The notes under the pieces: model-generated
Databases searched by the model: none
What the model saw: the letters and a program-made list of their open reading frames with translations, nothing else
Told to the model about the DNA's origin: nothing
Position numbers and translations under genes: made by a program
Part shown: positions 31,877 to 40,083 of the stretch, piece by piece
Position numbering within the stretch: position 1 is the stretch's first letter
Layout: each line of letters begins with the position of its first letter
Assembly: GCA_017436035.1 (NCBI GenBank)
Contig: JAFSDV010000002.1
Coordinates: 1 to 44,924 of the forward strand
DNA length: 44,924 bases
DNA from: Oscillospiraceae bacterium
GTDB lineage: Bacteria; Bacillota; Clostridia; Oscillospirales; Oscillospiraceae
Direction of reading: 5' to 3'

Positions 31877-31905
31877 ATTATAATGCTGCAATACAGGTAT
31901 TGCAA
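31877..31905 (-). promoter_or_regulatory. BspA-like gene promoter with 18-bp dyad
   Basis: On the minus strand TTGCAA (31905-31900) and a perfect TATAAT (31882-31877) are 17 bases apart. A perfect dyad TGCAATAC-AG-GTATTGCA at 31887-31904 fills the spacer and overlaps the -35. Its core CAATACAGGTATT is identical to the word at 12029-12041 in the WYL regulator promoter. Confidence 0.75.
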
Positions 31906-31916
31906 CCCGTTTTCAG

Positions 31917-31953
31917 AAAAGTAACCGGAAGGTCTGTCGGACCTTCCGGTTAC
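31917..31953 (-). terminator. glnS terminator
   Basis: GTAACCGGAAGGTC pairs perfectly with GACCTTCCGGTTAC around a 5-base loop and, on the minus strand, ends in TTTTC. It begins six bases after the glnS stop and lies just upstream of the BspA-like promoter. Confidence 0.88.
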
Positions 31954-31959
31954 GGTTTA

Positions 31960-33636
31960 TTATGCGGGCTTGAAGCTGTCCTTCAGACTGACGGAACGGT
32001 TAAAGACGGGATGGTCCGGTGTTGAATCCTTGCTGTCCGGACAGAAGTAACCCAAACGCATGAACTGATAGGAAGCAGGAGCTTTTGCGTTTTCCAGGCT
32101 GCGCTCCAGCTTACAGCCGGTGAGAACCTCCAGCGAGTTGGGATTCAGGCAGGACATAAAGTCTTTTCCTGCTGCGTCCGGATCCGGGTCATCAAACAGG
32201 TTGGAGTACTGGCGCACTTCCGCGTCAACACAGTTATCCGCGTCCACCCAATGGATGGTAGCACCCTTGATCTTGCGTCCGTCGGCAGGATCGCCGCCCT
32301 TGGAATTGGGATCATAGGTGGCTAAAACCTCGATCACATTTCCGTCTGCATCCTTGACGCAACCAGTGCATTGGATCACATATGCACCCTTCAGGCGGCA
32401 TTCAGGACCGTCCGGGTACAGACGCTTGTACTTGGGCACAGGCTCTGCAAGGAAATCATCAGCTTCGATCCACAGATTTCTGGAGAAGGTCACATCCCGT
32501 GTGCCGGCTTCCGGATCATTGGGGTTGTTTTCTACGGGGAATGTCTCGGTCTGACCCTCCGGATAGTTGGTAATGGTCAGCTTTACAGGCTTCAGTACAG
32601 CCATAACGCGCTGGGCGCTTTCGTTCAGATCCTCCCGCAGGCAGTGCTCCAAAAATGCGAACTCAATGGTGTTGGGGCTTTTGGCAACACCGACCCGGTC
32701 GCAGAAATTGCGGATGGAGGCAGGTGTATAGCCCCGGCGGCGCAGACCGCACAAGGTGGGCATCCGGGGGTCATCCCATCCGGAAACGTAACCGTTTTCC
32801 ACCAAGGCTCTGAGCTTGCGCTTTGACAGCACAGTATGATCGATACCCAAACGGGCAAACTCAATCTGACGGGGATGATGAGGAACGGATACATTTTCTA
32901 CCACCCAGTTATACAGGGGACGGTGGTTCTCAAACTCCAAAGAGCAAAGGCTGTGGGTGATCCCTTCCAGCGCGTCCTGGATGGGGTGAGCAAAGTCATA
33001 CATGGGGTAAATGCACCACTTGCTGCCTTGACGGTGATGGTGCATATGGCGAATCCGATAGATGACCGGATCACGCATATTAAAGTTGCCGGATGCCAGA
33101 TCGATCTTAGCGCGCAAGGTGTACTGATTGTCTTCAAATTCTCCGGCGCGCATCCGTGCGAACAGATCCAAACTCTCTTCTATCGGACGGTCACGGAACG
33201 GAGAGATGGCAGGTGTATTCAGATCACCCCGGTACTCCTTGAACTGCTCAGGTGTCAGCTCGCATACATAGGCAAGACCCTTTTTAATCAGCTCAACGGC
33301 ATATTCATAGTCCTTTTCAAAATAGTCAGAGCCGTAATAAAAGCGGTCGCCCCAGTCAAAGCCCAGCCAATGAATGTCCTCTTTAATGGCTTCTACAAAC
33401 TCTACGTCTTCCTTGGTAGGGTTGGTGTCGTCCATACGCAGGTTGCACAGACCGCCAAATTTTTCCGCAGTTCCGAAATCAATGATCAAAGCCTTGCAGT
33501 GTCCAATATGCAGGTAGCCGTTTGGTTCCGGCGGAAACCGGGTGTGGACGGTCTTACCTGCGTAACGGCCACCCTCGGCAATGTCTTCTTCAATAAAAGC
33601 GTGGATGAAATTCTTGCTTTCGGTGATTTCAGCCAT
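31960..33636 (-). CDS. glnS: Glutaminyl-tRNA synthetase
   Basis: This 558-residue class I synthetase charges tRNA-Gln directly with glutamine. The class signatures are HIGH as GYLHIGH near residue 42 and KMSKS as LSKRKL near 255. FPPEPNGYLHIGH and the C-terminal anticodon-binding beta barrels are typical of GlnRS (about 550 residues), not of bacterial GluRS. The ATG at 33636 follows AGAGAGG and gives the usual N-terminus; in-frame codons upstream fall between promoter and ribosome-binding site. Presence of GlnRS suggests that an amidotransferase route to Gln-tRNA is not required, though GatCAB may still exist for Asn. No T-box is visible in the leader. Confidence 0.96.
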   Translation of the reverse strand: MAEITESKNFIHAFIEEDIAEGGRYAGKTVHTRFPPEPNGYLHIGHCKALIIDFGTAEKFGGLCNLRMDDTNPTKEDVEFVEAIKEDIHWLGFDWGDRFYYGSDYFEKDYEYAVELIKKGLAYVCELTPEQFKEYRGDLNTPAISPFRDRPIEESLDLFARMRAGEFEDNQYTLRAKIDLASGNFNMRDPVIYRIRHMHHHRQGSKWCIYPMYDFAHPIQDALEGITHSLCSLEFENHRPLYNWVVENVSVPHHPRQIEFARLGIDHTVLSKRKLRALVENGYVSGWDDPRMPTLCGLRRRGYTPASIRNFCDRVGVAKSPNTIEFAFLEHCLREDLNESAQRVMAVLKPVKLTITNYPEGQTETFPVENNPNDPEAGTRDVTFSRNLWIEADDFLAEPVPKYKRLYPDGPECRLKGAYVIQCTGCVKDADGNVIEVLATYDPNSKGGDPADGRKIKGATIHWVDADNCVDAEVRQYSNLFDDPDPDAAGKDFMSCLNPNSLEVLTGCKLERSLENAKAPASYQFMRLGYFCPDSKDSTPDHPVFNRSVSLKDSFKPA

Positions 33637-33671
33637 CGTATCGAACCTCTCTTTTGCTAAAATTCCCAAAT

Positions 33672-33700
33672 ATTATAACCCATTGCTGTTATTTTTGCAA
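33672..33700 (-). promoter_or_regulatory. glnS promoter
   Basis: On the minus strand TTGCAA (33700-33695) and a perfect TATAAT (33677-33672) are 17 bases apart. The leader is about 30 bases. Confidence 0.85.
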
Positions 33701-33792
33701 CTGGCAATCGGTAATATTCAGGAAGAAATACGGCTTTGAGCTGCACTTTGTAAAAAATAGAAAAACATTTTTTGTTTTTTGTGAAATTGTGG

Positions 33793-33821
33793 TTGTCAAT
33801 TTGCCTGTCTTATTATAAAAT
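33793..33821 (+). promoter_or_regulatory. Promoter of the pyrH-polC operon
   Basis: TTGTCA (33793-33798) and TAAAAT (33816-33821) are 17 bases apart. TATAAA at 33814 is an alternative -10. The upstream 60 bases are A/T-rich. Confidence 0.75.
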
Positions 33822-33846
33822 AGGGGATGATAGAGAGGAGTGAGGA

Positions 33847-34584
33847 ATGTTGTCTGAAATTAAATACAAACGCATTCTGTTAAAGGTTAGCGGTGAAGCA
33901 CTGGGTGAAAAGAGCCCCCGGGGAGATGGCTTTGGTCTGGATTTTACCAAGATCCATCAGGTTTGCGCATCTGTTAAAGAATGTGTAGATATGGGTGTTC
34001 AGGTCGGACTTGTCATTGGCGGCGGCAATTTCTGGCGCGGTGTGAAAAACGGCGAGGGTATGCTCCAGCGTTCCCATGCGGATGGGATGGGCATGCTTGC
34101 TACAGTGATGAATGCCATCGCTGTGGCAGATGTTCTTGAACAGCACGGCATGGATGCCAGAGTTTTGACTGCTGTAGAAATGAATAAGTTTGCTGAGTAC
34201 TTTACCCGGGATACTGCAAACCGTTATCTCAATGAGGGGAAAGTTGTTATTTTTGCAGCGGGTACAGGCAATCCTTATTTCTCAACCGATACCGGTGCGG
34301 TGCTGCGGGGTGTGGAGATCGAGGCGGATGCGATCCTGATGGCGAAAAATGTGGATGCCATCTATTCTGCTGATCCGGCGAAAGATCCCAACGCTGTTCG
34401 GTATACACAGCTTACTTATGATCAGGCCCTTGCAGAGCATTTGAAGGCAACGGATTCTACTGCTATGACTTTGGCGATGGATAACGATATGACCTTGGTT
34501 TGCTTTGGCTTGGCAGAAGAAAACAGTATCGTCCGTGTGGTTCGGGGCGAAGCCATCGGAACCACCGTGAAAAACAAGTTTTAA
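33847..34584 (+). CDS. pyrH: UMP kinase
   Basis: This 245-residue hexameric enzyme phosphorylates UMP to UDP, feeding pyrimidine synthesis. It has the amino-acid-kinase fold with LLKVSGEALG, the GGGNFWRG nucleotide loop, DGMGMLATVMNA and the UMP-binding GTGNPYFSTDT. Length is standard. The ATG at 33847 follows GAGGAGTGAGG. It is the first gene of the long operon and is followed after 14 bases by frr, the usual pyrH-frr pairing. Confidence 0.96.
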   Translation: MLSEIKYKRILLKVSGEALGEKSPRGDGFGLDFTKIHQVCASVKECVDMGVQVGLVIGGGNFWRGVKNGEGMLQRSHADGMGMLATVMNAIAVADVLEQHGMDARVLTAVEMNKFAEYFTRDTANRYLNEGKVVIFAAGTGNPYFSTDTGAVLRGVEIEADAILMAKNVDAIYSADPAKDPNAVRYTQLTYDQALAEHLKATDSTAMTLAMDNDMTLVCFGLAEENSIVRVVRGEAIGTTVKNKF

Positions 34585-34598
34585 GGAGGATTTGATCG

Positions 34599-35153
34599 AT
34601 GAGCGTTGATTTTAAGGAATACGGAAGAAGAATGGAAAAGGCATTGGACCATCTGGCAGAGGAATTTGCTGCAGTGCGCGCCGGCAGAGCTAACGCCAAG
34701 GTTCTGGATCGGATCACAGTTGAATATTATGGCAGTGAGACACCCCTGAACGGTGTTGCTACCATTTCTTCTCCGGATGCCCGGACGCTGGTGATCTCAC
34801 CTTGGGATACCAAGCTTCTGACAGATATCCAGAAGGCAATTCAGGCAAGTGACCTGGGTATTAACCCGCAGAATGACGGCCGTGTGGTCCGCCTGATTTT
34901 CCCGCAGCTTACAGAGGAACGCCGTAAGGATCTTGCCAAGCAGGTGAAAAAGTATGCGGAAGAGGCGAAGGTCGCTATGCGCAATATTCGCAGAGATGGC
35001 ATGGATTATGTGAAGAAGCTGAAAAAGAATTCCGAAATCACCGAGGACGAGCAGAAGAAGGCAGAAAAAGACCTGCAGGATATGCTGGATAAGCATATCA
35101 AAAAGGCCGATGAAGCACTGGCAGCCAAGGAAAAGGAATTGATGGCGATTTAA
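34599..35153 (+). CDS. frr: Ribosome recycling factor
   Basis: This 184-residue cytosolic factor splits post-termination ribosomes together with EF-G. The three-helix bundle and beta domain are recognisable: FAAVRAGRANAKVLDRITVEYYG, TPLNGVATISSPDARTLVISPWD, then TEERRKDLAKQVKKYAEEAKVAMRNIRRD. Length is standard (about 185). AAGGAGG lies 9 bases before the ATG. A 20-bp palindrome follows the gene. Confidence 0.97.
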   Translation: MSVDFKEYGRRMEKALDHLAEEFAAVRAGRANAKVLDRITVEYYGSETPLNGVATISSPDARTLVISPWDTKLLTDIQKAIQASDLGINPQNDGRVVRLIFPQLTEERRKDLAKQVKKYAEEAKVAMRNIRRDGMDYVKKLKKNSEITEDEQKKAEKDLQDMLDKHIKKADEALAAKEKELMAI

Positions 35154-35180
35154 TAATTTACAGCCACAGGCTTTTCTTAT

Positions 35181-35200
35181 TGGGGGCGCATGCGCCCCCA
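35181..35200. other. 20-bp perfect palindrome between frr and uppS
   Basis: TGGGGGCGCATGCGCCCCCA is perfectly self-complementary. No T run follows. In the mRNA it can fold as a GC-rich hairpin, which may protect or process the transcript between frr and uppS. Confidence 0.6.
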
Positions 35201-35238
35201 AACTATTAGATGGAAATTTATCAGAAAGAGGTGGTAAT

Positions 35239-35952
35239 ATGGCTGAGCATTCCGGTCAGATACCGTGCCATATTGCTATTATTATGGACGGAAACGGTCG
35301 CTGGGCAAAGCGGCGCGGACTTCCCCGTACAGCCGGACATGCCGCAGGCGCAGAGGCGTTTCGCAGAATAGCTAACTATTGCCGAACGCTGGGTGTGAAA
35401 TACCTGACGGTTTACGCATTTTCAACTGAGAATTGGAAACGCTCTGCGGAAGAAGTGTCCGGTATTATGAAGCTGCTGGGCAAATATCTGGAGGAAGCTT
35501 TGGAGGATATGGAAAAAAACCATGTCCGTTTTCGGTTTTTTGGAGATTTGTCCCGCTTGAGCCCTGCTTTGCAGAAGCTGTGTCAGGACGCACAGGCGCG
35601 CTCTGCTGATTACAGCGAGGTGCAGGTCAATTTTTGCCTGAATTACGGCGGGCGGGATGAGATCGTGAGAGCTTCTCAGAGGTTTGCAGAGGAGGTTGCT
35701 GCCGGAAAACGGCAGCCTGAGGAGCTGACAGAGGAATTGCTGTCATCGTACCTGTATTCTGCGAATGTGCCCGATCCGGAGCTGATCATCCGTCCTTCCG
35801 GAGAGATGCGCACCAGTAATTTTTTGCTGTGGCAGTCCGCTTATTCAGAGTATGTATTTATGGATGTTCTGTGGCCGGATTTCCAGCCGAAGGATCTGGA
35901 TGCGGCTATTGCGGAATACAACCGGCGCAACCGCCGGTTTGGAGGCGTATAG
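35239..35952 (+). CDS. uppS: Undecaprenyl diphosphate synthase
   Basis: This 237-residue cis-prenyltransferase makes the C55 lipid carrier for wall synthesis from farnesyl and isopentenyl diphosphate. The catalytic Asp lies in IIMDGNGRWAKRRG near residue 18. GHAAGAEAFRRI, TVYAFSTENWKR and the C-terminal IIRPSGEMRTSNFLLWQSAYSE are conserved family segments. GAGGTGG lies just before the ATG. Its product pathway joins that of dxr and ispG in the same operon. Confidence 0.97.
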   Translation: MAEHSGQIPCHIAIIMDGNGRWAKRRGLPRTAGHAAGAEAFRRIANYCRTLGVKYLTVYAFSTENWKRSAEEVSGIMKLLGKYLEEALEDMEKNHVRFRFFGDLSRLSPALQKLCQDAQARSADYSEVQVNFCLNYGGRDEIVRASQRFAEEVAAGKRQPEELTEELLSSYLYSANVPDPELIIRPSGEMRTSNFLLWQSAYSEYVFMDVLWPDFQPKDLDAAIAEYNRRNRRFGGV

Positions 35953-35954
35953 AG

Positions 35955-36770
35955 ATGAAGACCAGAATTTATGCGGCGGCGGCACTGCTGCCCTTGCTGC
36001 TGATAATCGTATTGGCACTGCCTGCGGTCTGTACCGCTGTGTTGTTTGGACTGATCGCCGGGATCGGTGCGTATGAGCTGTTGTGGAGGACCGGGCTTGT
36101 AAAGCATCCCCGTCTTGTGGCATACAGCGCGGTAATGGCGTTTTTAACGGCACTTTGGAGTTGCTACGGTCCTTCTTACCCGGCGGCGCTGATAGGCATC
36201 CTGATTTTTTCCGCCGCGCTTTACGGTGAATTGCTGGCATCAAAGGGTGCTCTTTCTTATGAAAAACTGATGGTTTGCCTTGCCGGCGGTGTTTTGATTC
36301 CTTTTATGCTGACAGCTCTGGTTCGCTTACGCAGCGGTGCGTATGGACAATTTTTAATCCTCATTCCTTTCGTGTTGGCATTTTTGTCTGACACAGGTGC
36401 TTATTTTACCGGCTGCGCCTTTGGTAAGCATAAGCTGGCACCTACAATCAGTCCTAAAAAGACGGTTGAAGGTGTTGCAGGCGGTGTCGCAGGCGCAATC
36501 GTTGGAATGGTATTGTATTGTCTTGTACTGGAGCTGGCGTTTGATTTTGAAGTAAACTATCTTTATGGGATTATTTACGGCTTGATTGGCTCTTTGGCGG
36601 CTGTGTTTGGAGATTTGAGCTTCTCAGCAATCAAACGGCAGGTAGGCATCAAGGATTATGGGAATTTGATTCCCGGTCACGGAGGCGTGTTGGACCGTTT
36701 TGATTCCATGAGTGTTGTGGCGCCCCTGACAGAAGTTTTAATGCTTCTGATCCCGGTTGTGGTGAAGTAA
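35955..36770 (+). CDS. cdsA: Phosphatidate cytidylyltransferase (CDP-DAG synthase)
   Basis: This 271-residue membrane enzyme makes CDP-diacylglycerol from phosphatidate and CTP, the branch point of phospholipid synthesis. It has about seven to eight hydrophobic helices and the C-terminal signature SAIKRQVGIKDYGNLIPGHGGVLDRFDS. DTGAYFTG and SPKKTVEG are typical. The start at 35955 follows GGAGG by 9 bases, two bases after the uppS stop; in-frame sequence upstream overlaps uppS. Confidence 0.95.
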   Translation: MKTRIYAAAALLPLLLIIVLALPAVCTAVLFGLIAGIGAYELLWRTGLVKHPRLVAYSAVMAFLTALWSCYGPSYPAALIGILIFSAALYGELLASKGALSYEKLMVCLAGGVLIPFMLTALVRLRSGAYGQFLILIPFVLAFLSDTGAYFTGCAFGKHKLAPTISPKKTVEGVAGGVAGAIVGMVLYCLVLELAFDFEVNYLYGIIYGLIGSLAAVFGDLSFSAIKRQVGIKDYGNLIPGHGGVLDRFDSMSVVAPLTEVLMLLIPVVVK

Positions 36771-36771
36771 T

Positions 36772-37908
36772 ATGGTAAGTTGTGTAAGCATATTGGGTTC
36801 TACCGGTTCTATCGGACGTCAGAGTCTGGATATTGTCGATCATCTTGGGATTCCCGTGGCGGCGCTGACTGCCGGCAGTCGTGTAGAGCAGATGGCGCAG
36901 CAGTGCCGAAAATACCGTCCGAAGCTTGCGGTTATGGCAACCCAGGAGGCAGCAGAAGCTCTTTCTGCGCTGCTTCAGGATTTAGATATGCGAATCGCTT
37001 GGGGTGAGGAAGGGCTCGTAGAAGCCGCACAGATCCCTGAGGCGGACTGCGTGATCACCGCGGTGGTAGGTATGGTGGGGTTGAAGCCGACCTTAGCTGC
37101 GATTCGGAAGGGAAAGCGCATTGGTCTTGCCAATAAGGAAACGCTGGTCTGTGCCGGTGAACTTGTAATGTCCGAGGCATTGAAGTACAACGCACAGATC
37201 ATTCCTGTTGATTCGGAGCATTCAGCGATTTTTCAGTGTCTGATGGGTGCGGGGGAGAAGCGGGAAATAAAGCGGATCATTTTGACTTGCTCCGGCGGAC
37301 CGTTCTACGGAAAAAGTAAGGATGCCCTTTCCGCGGTGAAAAAGGCAGATGCCCTAAAGCATCCCAACTGGTCCATGGGGGCAAAAATCACTATTGACTG
37401 TGCGACACTGATGAATAAAGGGCTGGAAGTGATTGAGGCAATGCGCCTTTATCAATTGCCTTTAGAGCAGGTGGATGTGCTGATTCACAGGCAAAGCATT
37501 ATCCATTCGATGGTGGAGTTTGTTGACGGCGCAGTTATGGCACAGCTGGGAAGCCCGGATATGCGGCTTCCTATTCAGCTGGCAATGACCTATCCCCAGC
37601 GGATGGGAACGCCCGCTGAACCGCTGGATTTGATCAGCTGCGGACCGCTGACCTTTAGTCAGCCGGATATGGATGCGTTTCCGTGCCTTGCTTTGGCCCG
37701 TGCCTGCGCAAAGGCTGGCGGTACAGCCTGTCCGGTGATGAACGGCGCGAATGAAGAAGCTGTAGCTCTGTTTTTGAAGGATGAGATCGGTTTCTATGAT
37801 ATTTACAGGCTGGTGTCCAAGGCGGTAGATTCAGTTCCGTTTATACAAGATCCTACATTAGATCAGATCCTGGAGGCTGACCGCTTGGCCCGTCTTGCGG
37901 TAAATTAA
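36772..37908 (+). CDS. dxr: 1-deoxy-D-xylulose 5-phosphate reductoisomerase
   Basis: This 378-residue NADPH enzyme makes 2-C-methyl-erythritol 4-phosphate, the committed step of the MEP isoprenoid pathway. The N-terminal NADPH motif is ILGSTGSIGRQSLDIV. LANKETLVCAGELV and IPVDSEHSAIFQCL supply catalytic and metal residues, and HPNWSMGAKITIDCATLMNKGLE is the conserved substrate loop. The ATG follows the cdsA stop by one base. Downstream, 51 bases separate it from rseP, with a possible weak internal promoter (TTGACG at 37911). Confidence 0.97.
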   Translation: MVSCVSILGSTGSIGRQSLDIVDHLGIPVAALTAGSRVEQMAQQCRKYRPKLAVMATQEAAEALSALLQDLDMRIAWGEEGLVEAAQIPEADCVITAVVGMVGLKPTLAAIRKGKRIGLANKETLVCAGELVMSEALKYNAQIIPVDSEHSAIFQCLMGAGEKREIKRIILTCSGGPFYGKSKDALSAVKKADALKHPNWSMGAKITIDCATLMNKGLEVIEAMRLYQLPLEQVDVLIHRQSIIHSMVEFVDGAVMAQLGSPDMRLPIQLAMTYPQRMGTPAEPLDLISCGPLTFSQPDMDAFPCLALARACAKAGGTACPVMNGANEEAVALFLKDEIGFYDIYRLVSKAVDSVPFIQDPTLDQILEADRLARLAVN

Positions 37909-37959
37909 GGTTGACGGGCTGTTTTTATATGCGATTATCTAAAATTTGCGAGGAATATT

Positions 37960-39021
37960 ATGAGCATTGTTTTTGCGATCCTTCTGTTTAGTCTTTTGAT
38001 TTTTATCCATGAACTGGGGCATTTTGTGGCAGCCAAGCTGTTTGGCGTCCAGGTGAATGAGTTTTCCATGTTTATGGGTCCTGCAATTTTTAAGAAGCAG
38101 GTTGGACAGACACTGTATTCCATTCGCTGTATTCCCATTGGCGGTTACTGCGCTATGGAGGGAGAGGATGCGGACACAGATAGCCCAAATTCCTTTCAAA
38201 AAGCGGCGTGGTGGAAAAGACTGATCATTTTAGCAGCAGGCGCATTTATGAATTTTATTGCGGGATTGCTGATTTTCGCCATTCTCTATTTGCCTGTCGG
38301 TCAGGTAGCTGATCCGGTGATCAGTCAGTTTACAGACTGCTGCACATTTAACCATGAGGCAGGACTGCAGCTGGGTGACGAGATTGTAGAACTGGACGGG
38401 GAGAGGATCTATCTAAATTCGGATATTTCCATGATCCTCCAACTCAATCCTACGGTCAATCACGATGTTGTGGTGATGCGGAACGGAGAGCGGCTGGTGT
38501 TCGACGACCTGCCTATGGCGCATACCCATGTGGATGAGGACGGTAAGGAATACCTGCATTACGGCTTTGGCTATGGAAAGACCAGACAGGTAGGCTTTTG
38601 GGGCAGACTGGAGCAGGTTTGGAAGGTGACGGTCGACAATGTGCGCATCGTGCGGCTGAGCCTGCAGATGCTTGTAGGTGGTCAGGCAAGTGTAGCAGAC
38701 GTATCCGGACCTGTGGGTATCGTCCAGATGATGTCCGATGTAGCAGCTTCGTCTGATACAGCGTTGAATGCGTTTTTGAACCTGCTGTCCTTTGGCGGAA
38801 TGATCGCGGTGAATTTGGCTGTTATGAACCTGCTGCCGATTCCTGCGCTGGACGGCGGTCGGATCGTGGGGTTGCTGTTGACTACCGGGATCGAGGCGGT
38901 CACAAAAAAGAAGCTAAATCCGAAGATCGAAGGATATATTCACGGTGCCGGTATGATCCTGCTGTTGGCACTGATGGCACTGATCATGTTCAAGGATATT
39001 TTTGTGATCTTTAAGGGGTAA
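37960..39021 (+). CDS. rseP: RseP/SpoIVFB-like site-2 zinc protease (RIP metalloprotease)
   Basis: This 353-residue intramembrane protease cuts membrane-bound regulators such as anti-sigma factors. The zinc motif HELGH is at residues 17-21 in the first helix, and the third ligand lies in NLLPIPALDGGR near 290. One PDZ domain covers about 125-190 (LQLGDEIVELDG). It matches RasP/RseP rather than the spore-specific SpoIVFB. The ATG at 37960 follows GCGAGGA by 5 bases. Position between dxr and ispG is the common Clostridial order. Confidence 0.94.
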   Translation: MSIVFAILLFSLLIFIHELGHFVAAKLFGVQVNEFSMFMGPAIFKKQVGQTLYSIRCIPIGGYCAMEGEDADTDSPNSFQKAAWWKRLIILAAGAFMNFIAGLLIFAILYLPVGQVADPVISQFTDCCTFNHEAGLQLGDEIVELDGERIYLNSDISMILQLNPTVNHDVVVMRNGERLVFDDLPMAHTHVDEDGKEYLHYGFGYGKTRQVGFWGRLEQVWKVTVDNVRIVRLSLQMLVGGQASVADVSGPVGIVQMMSDVAASSDTALNAFLNLLSFGGMIAVNLAVMNLLPIPALDGGRIVGLLLTTGIEAVTKKKLNPKIEGYIHGAGMILLLALMALIMFKDIFVIFKG

Positions 39022-39026
39022 AAAAT

Positions 39027-40064
39027 ATGACCAGACAAATTCACGTAGGTGGCATCCCTATTGGCGGCGGTGCGCCGGTGGTGATCCAGTCTATGCTCAA
39101 TACAAAGACCACGGATGTGGGAGGCGCGTTGGAGCAGCTGAAGCAGCTGAAATCCGCGGGCTGCCAAATTGCCCGTTTAGCTGTGCCGGATATGGCGGGG
39201 GCAAAGGCGTTTGGTGAGATCTGTGCATATTCGCCGATGCCGCTGGTCGCGGATATTCATTTTGATTATAAATTAGCAATAGCCGCAGCGGAGTCCGGTG
39301 CTTCAAAGATCCGGATCAACCCTGGAAACATTGGCGGCAAGGACCGGGTCAAGGCTGTTGTAGATGTCTGTAAAGAGAAAAAGATTCCGATACGAATCGG
39401 AGTTAACGGCGGAAGCCTGGACAAAAGGCTGTTGGAAAAATACGGTCATCCTACTGCGGAAGCACTGGTTGAAAGTGCGTTTGAGCATTTAGAGCTGCTG
39501 GAGCAGTGCGGATTTTACGATACCTGTGTGTCTATGAAATCCTCTGCCGTACCCACAATGGTTGCGGCTGCAAGACTGTTTCGCAAGCAGTGTGATTATC
39601 CGATCCATATCGGTGTTACTGAAACAGGCCCGGTCCGTATGGGTCTCATGAAATCCGCAATGGGCATCGGAGCACTGCTGCTGGACGGCATCGGTGATAC
39701 TATCCGTGTCAGCCTGACAGATGATCCTGTAGAAGAGATCTATGCCGCTAAGGATATTCTGAAGGCTGCGGGTTTGCGGAAAGAAGGCGTGAACATTATT
39801 TCCTGTCCCACCTGTGGACGGACAAAAATCGATTTAATCGGTCTTGTCAATGAAGTGGAAGCCGCATTGAAAAACTGTGAAAAGCCTATTACGGTGGCAG
39901 TAATGGGCTGTATTGTCAACGGTCCCGGGGAAGCCCGGGAGGCGGATATCGGCATTGCCGGCGGCGATGGCTGCGGTATGCTGTTTGAAAAGGGTAAGCA
40001 GATCGAAAAACTGCCCTATGATGCGCTTTTGCCTGCTTTGCTGGAGAGAATTGAGGCACTTTAA
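39027..40064 (+). CDS. ispG: 4-hydroxy-3-methylbut-2-en-1-yl diphosphate synthase
   Basis: This 345-residue iron-sulfur enzyme makes HMBPP, the last but one step of the MEP pathway. An N-terminal TIM barrel (VQSMLNTKTTDVGG, ADIHFDYKLA, RINPGNIG) is followed by the 4Fe-4S domain with Cys ligands in SCPTCGRT and MGCIVNGPGEAREADIGIAGG. Length is that of the short bacterial form. The ATG follows AAGGGG and lies five bases after the rseP stop. With dxr and uppS it places isoprenoid synthesis in this operon. Confidence 0.97.
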   Translation: MTRQIHVGGIPIGGGAPVVIQSMLNTKTTDVGGALEQLKQLKSAGCQIARLAVPDMAGAKAFGEICAYSPMPLVADIHFDYKLAIAAAESGASKIRINPGNIGGKDRVKAVVDVCKEKKIPIRIGVNGGSLDKRLLEKYGHPTAEALVESAFEHLELLEQCGFYDTCVSMKSSAVPTMVAAARLFRKQCDYPIHIGVTETGPVRMGLMKSAMGIGALLLDGIGDTIRVSLTDDPVEEIYAAKDILKAAGLRKEGVNIISCPTCGRTKIDLIGLVNEVEAALKNCEKPITVAVMGCIVNGPGEAREADIGIAGGDGCGMLFEKGKQIEKLPYDALLPALLERIEAL

Positions 40065-40083
40065 GAAATAAAAAGAGGAAACT

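Noticed and set aside
31887..31904. MerR-type operator in the BspA-like promoter
   Set aside because: The dyad lies between -35 and -10 as in MerR promoters, but the spacer is a normal 17 bases, not the stretched 19-20, so a simple repressor site is more likely.
33637..33846. T-box or other leader riboswitch for glnS or pyrH
   Set aside because: The glnS leader is about 30 bases, and no T-box sequence or terminator is present. The region holds only the two divergent promoters.
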